From NCBI GenBank assembly GCA_913030605.1, contig CAJWEZ010000012.1:1-64000 (forward strand): a stretch of DNA of 64,000 nt. The letters run 5' to 3'. The notes below the pieces were generated by a model. That model searched no databases. It saw nothing but the letters and a program-made list of their open reading frames with translations, and had not been told where the DNA came from. This stretch comes from an uncultured Spirochaeta sp. GTDB taxonomy: Bacteria > Spirochaetota > Spirochaetia > DSM-27196 > Alkalispirochaetaceae. Both the position numbers and the translations under genes were made by a program. Of the stretch, positions 59,552 through 64,000 are shown in pieces (within the stretch, counting starts at the first letter, position 1; each line of letters starts with the position of its first letter).

Positions 59552-60122
59552 CAGGGCTGAGAGGTGGGACCAACGGTGAACTCGTTCACGTTGGTGTCCT
59601 CCGGCTGTTCCATGGCGAACGCGACGACGTTGGCGATGCGGTCGGCGGATATCCCGTGCTGCTCGTAGAGCTGGGTCATTCCCTGCTTCGCGCCTTCGTC
59701 GGAGATCGTTCCCAGAAGCTCGGTGTTGATCGCCGCCGGGTAGATCGTCGCGGTGCGAATGTTGGAGCCCGCCATGGCGGATTCCATGCGCAGCACTTCC
59801 ATGAAGTTGCGGACGAACCACTTGGTTCCGCCGTAGACCGCCGCGCCGGGGTACGCCTTTCGGCCTGCCACGGATGAGACGGCCAGGACGTGCCCCGACT
59901 TCTGTTCGAGAAACGTCGGCATGACGGCGGCGACACCGTTGAGCACGCCTTTGATGTTCACGTCCACCATCTGATTCCACTCGGCGGTCTTGAGAGCCGC
60001 CACCGGCGAGCGCCCAGTACCACCCGGGCGCCCTTCTTCGCCAGCAACCGGGCGGTGGCCTCACCGATGCCGCTACTGGCACCGGTGATGATGACGACCT
60101 TTTCGGCGAGTGCATTACTCAT
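59548..60122 (-). pseudogene. Short-chain dehydrogenase/reductase with internal deletion and frameshift
   Basis: The gene begins with ATG 60122, reading [20 protein letters not shown] with the full TGxxxGxG NADP loop, and continues to ...[12 protein letters not shown]. The frame then changes: the next frame, read from about 60005, starts [20 protein letters not shown] and carries the catalytic Ser (AVSSVAG) and Tyr-x-x-x-Lys (YGGTKWF) to the stop at 59548. Between them a normal SDR has about 55-60 residues, including the NNAG motif; these are absent, so a deletion not divisible by three has joined the two parts. A functional product is very unlikely. The start overlaps the cupin stop by eight bases. 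Confidence 0.8.
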
Positions 60123-60519
60123 TGTCGGCTCCGTACTGTTCGTCGGTCACGTGTTCCATCCACGTTACGGACGATCCATCCTGGGCCTCCTGGATCGCGA
60201 TGTGCGTCATCGCAACCTTCGGAGACGCACCGTGCCAGTGCTTTTCCCCCGGCGCGAATCGAACCACGTCTCCCGGCCTGATCTCCTCGATCGGCCCGCC
60301 CTCACGCTGAACGCGGCCAACGCCGCTGGTCACGATCAGAACCTGTCCAAGCGGATGGGTATGCCATGCCGTTCGCGCGGCGGGTTCAAACGTCACCGCA
60401 GCGCCGGCTGCGCGGGCCGTGTCTGTATTCGGGAAGAGAAAATCGATTCGCACCGAACCGCTGAACCATTCGTCGGGACCGACCGCCGAGGGGACCGATC
60501 CAACTCTCGTAATTTCCAT
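60115..60519 (-). CDS. Cupin domain protein
   Basis: A 134-residue single-domain cupin. The metal motif has [20 protein letters not shown] and the second cupin motif [20 protein letters not shown]. This form (with HTHPLGQ and the closing TDEQYG) is common in small cupins beside carboxymuconolactone decarboxylases and AKR/SDR stress genes. GGAGG lies seven bases before ATG 60519. First gene of the minus-strand operon; divergent from the AraC regulator at 60697. Confidence 0.88.
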   Translation of the reverse strand: MEITRVGSVPSAVGPDEWFSGSVRIDFLFPNTDTARAAGAAVTFEPAARTAWHTHPLGQVLIVTSGVGRVQREGGPIEEIRPGDVVRFAPGEKHWHGASPKVAMTHIAIQEAQDGSSVTWMEHVTDEQYGADNE

Positions 60520-60552
60520 ATGCAACCTCCATATGCGTGTGCATTCGTTGTC

Positions 60553-60568
60553 TGTACCTATATGTACA
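60553..60568. promoter_or_regulatory. Inverted repeat between the cupin operon and the AraC gene
   Basis: TGTAC (60553-60557) and GTACA (60564-60568) are inverted copies around a six-base AT-rich centre (CTATAT), in the divergent intergenic region 34 bases from the cupin start. It could be the AraC site or part of a -10 region. Confidence 0.35.
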
Positions 60569-60696
60569 CAGAGCGCGGCCCCTCCCGGTAGGCCAATCCT
60601 GTCGCATTCTTGCCTTATCGTCCAGCAAACGCGAACAACGGTGGCGACACACGGCGAAACCCGGTAGGATCCGACCAGGAGACTGGAGGTAATCTG

Positions 60697-61665
60697 ATGA
60701 CCCACCCGACGGCAGACGGCACGATTCCACAGCGGGACGCCGAGTACCCGCGCCTGAGCGCGACGCTCGCAGCGTCAATTGACCGATGGACCCGCGGCGC
60801 CACCTCGTTCGATACAGATATTCCCGGTCTGCATTTCAGCCGATGGGAGCACCCCACCGATCCCACCAGGTACACGCTGGGCCCCAGTGTTTGCCTGATT
60901 GCCCAGGGCGCAAAACGGGTGATGGTCGGAGAGGATACCTACGTCTACGACGCCGACCATTTTCTGGTCACGTCCGTGGATCTGCCCGTCGTCGCCCAGA
61001 TCGTGGAGGCAACCGCCGAACAACCGTATCTCGGGGCGATCCTGAAGGTCGACCAGCAGGTGGTTACGCAGTTGATGGTTGACAGCAATCTTCCTCCGCT
61101 GGTTCCACGACGGACCGATCGCGGGATCGGCGTGAGCAGACTCCCGATTTCTCTCCTGAAGGCGATGACGCGACTCGTGGAGCTCCAGGATGCACCGGAG
61201 AGCATCCCGATCCTGGCCCCCCTGATCACCAAGGAGATCATGTACCACCTCCTCACGGGTCCCCAGGGCCCCCGCCTGCGTCAGATCGTGATTTCAGGAA
61301 CCCACGGTCACCAGATCGCCCGAGCGATCGAATGGCTCAAACGCCACTTTCGGCAGACCACGTCGGTCGACGAACTCGCCGAGCGCGCCAACATGAGCCG
61401 GTCCGCGTTCTATCACCATTTCCGGTCGATGACCTCGCTCAGTCCCCTCCAATACCGCAAGCACCTGCAGCTGCAGGAGGCACGTCGGCTCATGGTGGTG
61501 GATCAGGTGGATGCCACCACCGCCGCGCTCGATGTTGGCTACGAGAGCCCGTCGCAGTTCAACCGCGAGTATCGCCGGCTCTTCGGACGTCCTCCGGCAC
61601 AGGACGCCGCGCACCTTCGGGACGCAACTCGTGTGGGAACCCAATCCCACGTCCTCACGGGGTGA
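60697..61665 (+). CDS. AraC family regulator with AraC_N-type effector domain
   Basis: A 322-residue regulator. The N-terminal part ([58 protein letters not shown]) is the AraC_N (PF06719) type. The C-terminal double helix-turn-helix has [20 protein letters not shown] and [25 protein letters not shown] lies eight bases before ATG 60697. Proteins of this type are typically divergent from AKR/SDR/cupin genes and respond to reactive aldehydes or oxidants, which fits the neighbours here. Confidence 0.92.
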   Translation: MTHPTADGTIPQRDAEYPRLSATLAASIDRWTRGATSFDTDIPGLHFSRWEHPTDPTRYTLGPSVCLIAQGAKRVMVGEDTYVYDADHFLVTSVDLPVVAQIVEATAEQPYLGAILKVDQQVVTQLMVDSNLPPLVPRRTDRGIGVSRLPISLLKAMTRLVELQDAPESIPILAPLITKEIMYHLLTGPQGPRLRQIVISGTHGHQIARAIEWLKRHFRQTTSVDELAERANMSRSAFYHHFRSMTSLSPLQYRKHLQLQEARRLMVVDQVDATTAALDVGYESPSQFNREYRRLFGRPPAQDAAHLRDATRVGTQSHVLTG

Positions 61666-61748
61666 ACGCTCCCGGACTCGCTGAACGCCTCACCGGCGGT
61701 GAGTGGGCACCCTCGCCGATCGCCGGTGCGGGGGGGGCAGGTGTCGGT

Positions 61749-62870
61749 CTACTGCCGGGCGGCGACCTCTGCGATCCGCGGCGGCGGAATCGCCACGGTG
61801 AAGGTGCTGCCCGCGCCCTCCTCGCTCGACACCTGAACGGTCCCATCGAGGAGCCGCACGAACTGCCGCGTGATCTGGAGACCGAGACCGCTGCCCTTCT
61901 CTCCGTCGGTCCCGTTCCGGCTGGAAACAGTGTCACAGAACAGCGTTTTCGCCCGTTCCGGAGACATTCCGACGCCGGTGTCGGTCACAACCAGATCGAT
62001 CCCGCCGCGGTTTTCCCGAACGCTGATCGAAACCGTCCCCCCGGACGGGGTGAACTTCACCGCGTTCTGCAACAGATTGCGCGCAACGGTTGATACCAGC
62101 CGGTGGTCCGTAACGACGGTGGCGGGATCGACGGTGGCTTCCACCGTCACGCCCTTTCGCTGGGCATGAATCTCCACGAGTTGCACCTCCGCTGCAACCA
62201 GCTGCTGCAGATCGGTCTCCGAAAAGGTGAGCGCAACGCGGTCGTGGCTCGCTTCCGCCCAGTCCAGGAGGTTGTCGACCAGTCGCTGGAGCCGCGTACC
62301 GGCCTCCAGGACCTCACCGTACATCTCACGGTAGTCCTGTTCACTGAAGCGGTCCGGGTGCTGTTGCACCACCGACAGCAGTCCCACGATTCCCGAGATC
62401 GGGTTACGCAGGTCGTGACCCAGAATCGAAATGAGCGTGGACTGGAACGCCTCGGCGGCCTTCACTCGCTTGTGCGCCAGGCGGAGTTCAAGATGTGACG
62501 CCACCCGCGCGGCGACGATCTGAAGGTCAACGGGCTTCGTGATGTAGTCAACCGCGCCCAACGCCAGTCCCTGCAGGACGTGGTCCTTGTCGGGATACGC
62601 GGCGGTCAGGAACACGACCGATGTGTCGTTCCCGGTGTCCGCCTCCTTGAGGCGACTGCAGAACTCAAAGCCGTCGATGTCCGGCATCGAGATGTCCAGC
62701 AGGATGAGATCGGGAGCCTCCTCCTGCGCCGCTTCCAGTGCGGCGACACCGGACGTAAACAGTCGAAGGTCGTAGCCTTTCCGGTCGAGGGCACCGGCCA
62801 TGACCTGCACATTTTCGATCTGGTCATCGACAACCATGACGACCGGTTTTGGTTCTTCATTCGCGTGCAT
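61749..62870 (-). CDS. Receiver-histidine kinase hybrid
   Basis: A 373-residue cytoplasmic protein. An N-terminal receiver (Asp15-Asp16, phospho-acceptor Asp59 in LILLDISMPD, Lys112) is followed by a HisKA dimer domain with the phospho-His152 (ISILGHDLRNPISGI) and a HATPase domain (LLQNAVKFTPSGGT, DTGVGM, GSGLGLQI). There is no membrane segment, so the input is via the receiver. ATG 62870 overlaps the upstream receiver gene by 14 bases. It likely takes part in a phosphorelay with the genes just upstream. Confidence 0.93.
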   Translation of the reverse strand: MHANEEPKPVVMVVDDQIENVQVMAGALDRKGYDLRLFTSGVAALEAAQEEAPDLILLDISMPDIDGFEFCSRLKEADTGNDTSVVFLTAAYPDKDHVLQGLALGAVDYITKPVDLQIVAARVASHLELRLAHKRVKAAEAFQSTLISILGHDLRNPISGIVGLLSVVQQHPDRFSEQDYREMYGEVLEAGTRLQRLVDNLLDWAEASHDRVALTFSETDLQQLVAAEVQLVEIHAQRKGVTVEATVDPATVVTDHRLVSTVARNLLQNAVKFTPSGGTVSISVRENRGGIDLVVTDTGVGMSPERAKTLFCDTVSSRNGTDGEKGSGLGLQITRQFVRLLDGTVQVSSEEGAGSTFTVAIPPPRIAEVAARQ

Positions 62871-63258
62871 CGTCCGAATCTCCCCCTTTCATCGCCTCCC
62901 GGACGGCTCGTTCCACCTTGGCGTTGGTAAACGGCTTCTTTATGTAGCCATCGAAGGGCTCCGCGTCAAACATCTCCGGCAGAAACGCGGTCATGGCGAC
63001 GATCGGAACGTGGCGTCGACCCGCGTTCCGCGTCTCACGGGCGCGCATTTCCCGCGCCAGACGCGGTCCGTGGTCACCGGACTCGAGCCGGACGTCCAGG
63101 AGGACGCAGTCCGGGTGCCACTGCGAAAACTCGCTGAGGGCGGTCGTCTCGTCACCGGTGAGGCGACAGTCAAACTCCTCCGGCGACAGCCCGCGACAGA
63201 TCGCCGTCGTGATCAGCCATTCGTCATCGACGATCAGGATGCGTCGTTTGCGTGCCAT
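62857..63258 (-). CDS. Single-domain response regulator (CheY-like)
   Basis: A 133-residue stand-alone receiver: acidic pair Asp11-Asp12 (ILIVDDEWLI), phospho-acceptor Asp55 (CVLLDVRLES), and the Lys in DGYIKKPFTNA. No output domain, so it probably shuttles phosphoryl groups or binds a partner. ATG 63258 overlaps the stop of the upstream gene (ATGA), and its own end overlaps the hybrid kinase start, so these genes are translated together. Confidence 0.92.
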   Translation of the reverse strand: MARKRRILIVDDEWLITTAICRGLSPEEFDCRLTGDETTALSEFSQWHPDCVLLDVRLESGDHGPRLAREMRARETRNAGRRHVPIVAMTAFLPEMFDAEPFDGYIKKPFTNAKVERAVREAMKGGDSDDARE

Positions 63259-63869
63259 CAGTTCCCCCTGTCATGTCTGATACGGACGTCGATCGCCGGT
63301 GTCGCGCCCCTGCGCCCCGGTGTCGCCACTTCACACGTCGGGCACAACGCCCGCAGAACGGTATCGTGTTCCAGCGCCAGCGCCAGCGGTGCCCGCATGA
63401 TCCGGTGAGTGGTAATCCGATACTGCGCGCCACCGGCGTCGATTCCGTGCAGCCGAACCTCGCAGACCCGCGGCTCATCGACGGTCCGCAGTGCCCGGGC
63501 GGCACCTTCGACGAGGGAGCCGATCTGGACCAGCGACAGGCCACAGCGAAATGCGGTGGCGGCGTCCATCGTCGCCGTGTTCATGCTGGAACGCGTGACT
63601 GCGATCGCGTCGGCGGAGAACTCGCCGCAGAGAGCGTCGAACAGTGCCAGCGCGTCCAGTCGGTCGACGGACGCGACGCCGATCTGCCGGTACACGACCG
63701 ACAGAACCGCAAGCCACCGCCCTACCATGCGATCCACACCGACAAACGCACTCTCGCCCTCCGGCTGTGACAGCAGCGACTGGAGTGACTGAATTGTCTG
63801 GAGCGCGTTGCCGACAAAGTGAACGATGTCGGTGGCAGATGCCTCGATCAGGGCGGGGTCCGTCGCCAT
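63258..63869 (-). CDS. HisKA_2-like phosphotransfer or pseudokinase protein
   Basis: A 203-residue cytoplasmic protein. The N-terminal segment IVHFVGNALQTIQSLQSLLS resembles the HisKA_2/HWE-type dimer and phosphoacceptor helix (HRVKNNLQ-like) and retains a His at position 17. The C-terminal half has beta strands (VCEVRLHGIDAGGAQYRITT) but no recognisable N, G1 or G2 ATP box, so it may be a phosphotransfer protein or a kinase that has lost ATP binding. It lies in a row with a wHTH regulator fragment, a receiver and a hybrid kinase, with overlapping starts. The assignment is tentative. Confidence 0.55.
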   Translation of the reverse strand: MATDPALIEASATDIVHFVGNALQTIQSLQSLLSQPEGESAFVGVDRMVGRWLAVLSVVYRQIGVASVDRLDALALFDALCGEFSADAIAVTRSSMNTATMDAATAFRCGLSLVQIGSLVEGAARALRTVDEPRVCEVRLHGIDAGGAQYRITTHRIMRAPLALALEHDTVLRALCPTCEVATPGRRGATPAIDVRIRHDRGN

Positions 63870-63873
63870 TCCA

Positions 63874-64000
63874 CTACTCGATCATATACCCGCGGCCACG
63901 GACGGTCACGATCTGTTTCCCGTCGCAGCAGGCGGCGAGCTTCTTTCGCAGACGCGAGACCGTGACATCGACCACGTTCGTCTGGGGATCGAAACTGTAG
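63874..64000 (-). CDS. OmpR-type response regulator, C-terminal part (runs off the window)
   Basis: The last 42 codons of a gene that continues beyond the right edge. The minus strand reads YSFDPQTNVVDVTVSRLRKK then a short loop and QIVTVRGRGYMIE before a stop at 63874. This is the recognition helix and wing of an OmpR/PhoB-type winged helix. It ends four bases before ATG 63869 of the HisKA_2-like gene, so it is probably in the same operon. The receiver domain is not visible. Confidence 0.85.
   Translation of the reverse strand, partial: YSFDPQTNVVDVTVSRLRKKLAACCDGKQIVTVRGRGYMIE

Overview
This window is about 64 kb of GC-rich DNA (above 60% by eye in most genes). It most resembles a free-living, carbohydrate-degrading spirochaete (Spirochaetota, Spirochaetaceae-like). 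The grounds are several lipoproteins with relaxed lipoboxes, sugar-binding proteins whose export signals end in a Phe-Ala-x-Gly stretch followed within a few residues by Glu (a pattern I associate with spirochaetes), a PEGA/TolB-like envelope protein, and a TolC-type exporter that requires an outer membrane. The assignment is inference; there is no rRNA or other marker gene. I saw no tRNA, rRNA, CRISPR array, insertion sequence or phage gene.

Layout. 1-7 kb: a DUF2135-like lipoprotein behind a consensus sigma-54 promoter, a GNAT acetyltransferase, a MarR-GNAT fusion regulator whose operator palindrome covers its own -10 box, a protein with two cyclic-nucleotide-binding and two STAS-like domains, and a 563-residue orphan coupled to an Ig-like lipoprotein. 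7-20 kb: two sugar operons facing each other, each with an AraC regulator, a binding protein, two permeases and a GH127-type enzyme, with a leucine-rich-repeat lipoprotein between them. 20-26.3 kb: DUF4180 and VOC proteins, a 7TM-PAS-LuxR sensor-regulator, two envelope proteins and a methyltransferase remnant. 26.3-35.4 kb: a seven-gene operon with a TetR gene inside it and a 28-bp operator at its promoter (aminotransferase, double-domain class II aldolase, TetR, FGGY kinase, MFS, GH1, GPH symporter). 35.4-44.3 kb: a damaged repeat lipoprotein, a DHA2 drug exporter, and a MarR-TolC-ABC-ABC-HlyD efflux operon. 44.4-48.6 kb: an aldo/keto reductase, DUF2255, an AraC regulator of lower GC and an SBBP-type lipoprotein. 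48.9-58.1 kb: a third sugar operon (GH78 alpha-L-rhamnosidase, ABC importer, YesM/YesN-type two-component pair). 58.2-61.7 kb: a stress cluster (aldo/keto reductase, cyclophilin-like, damaged SDR, cupin) with a divergent AraC regulator. 61.7-64 kb: a multi-gene phosphorelay running off the right edge.

How it works together. The three ABC importers lack ATPase genes, so they probably share an MsmX-like ATPase encoded elsewhere. With two GH127-type enzymes and a GH78 they suggest uptake and trimming of arabinose- and rhamnose-containing plant glycans. In all three operons a GC-rich stem-loop lies between the binding-protein gene and the first permease gene, probably setting unequal expression. 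The TetR operon looks like a separate route in which a glycoside is imported, hydrolysed, phosphorylated and cleaved; its substrate is unknown, and an aminotransferase in such a set is unusual. Three loci are visibly damaged: the methyltransferase, the SDR and the repeat lipoprotein at 35.5 kb.
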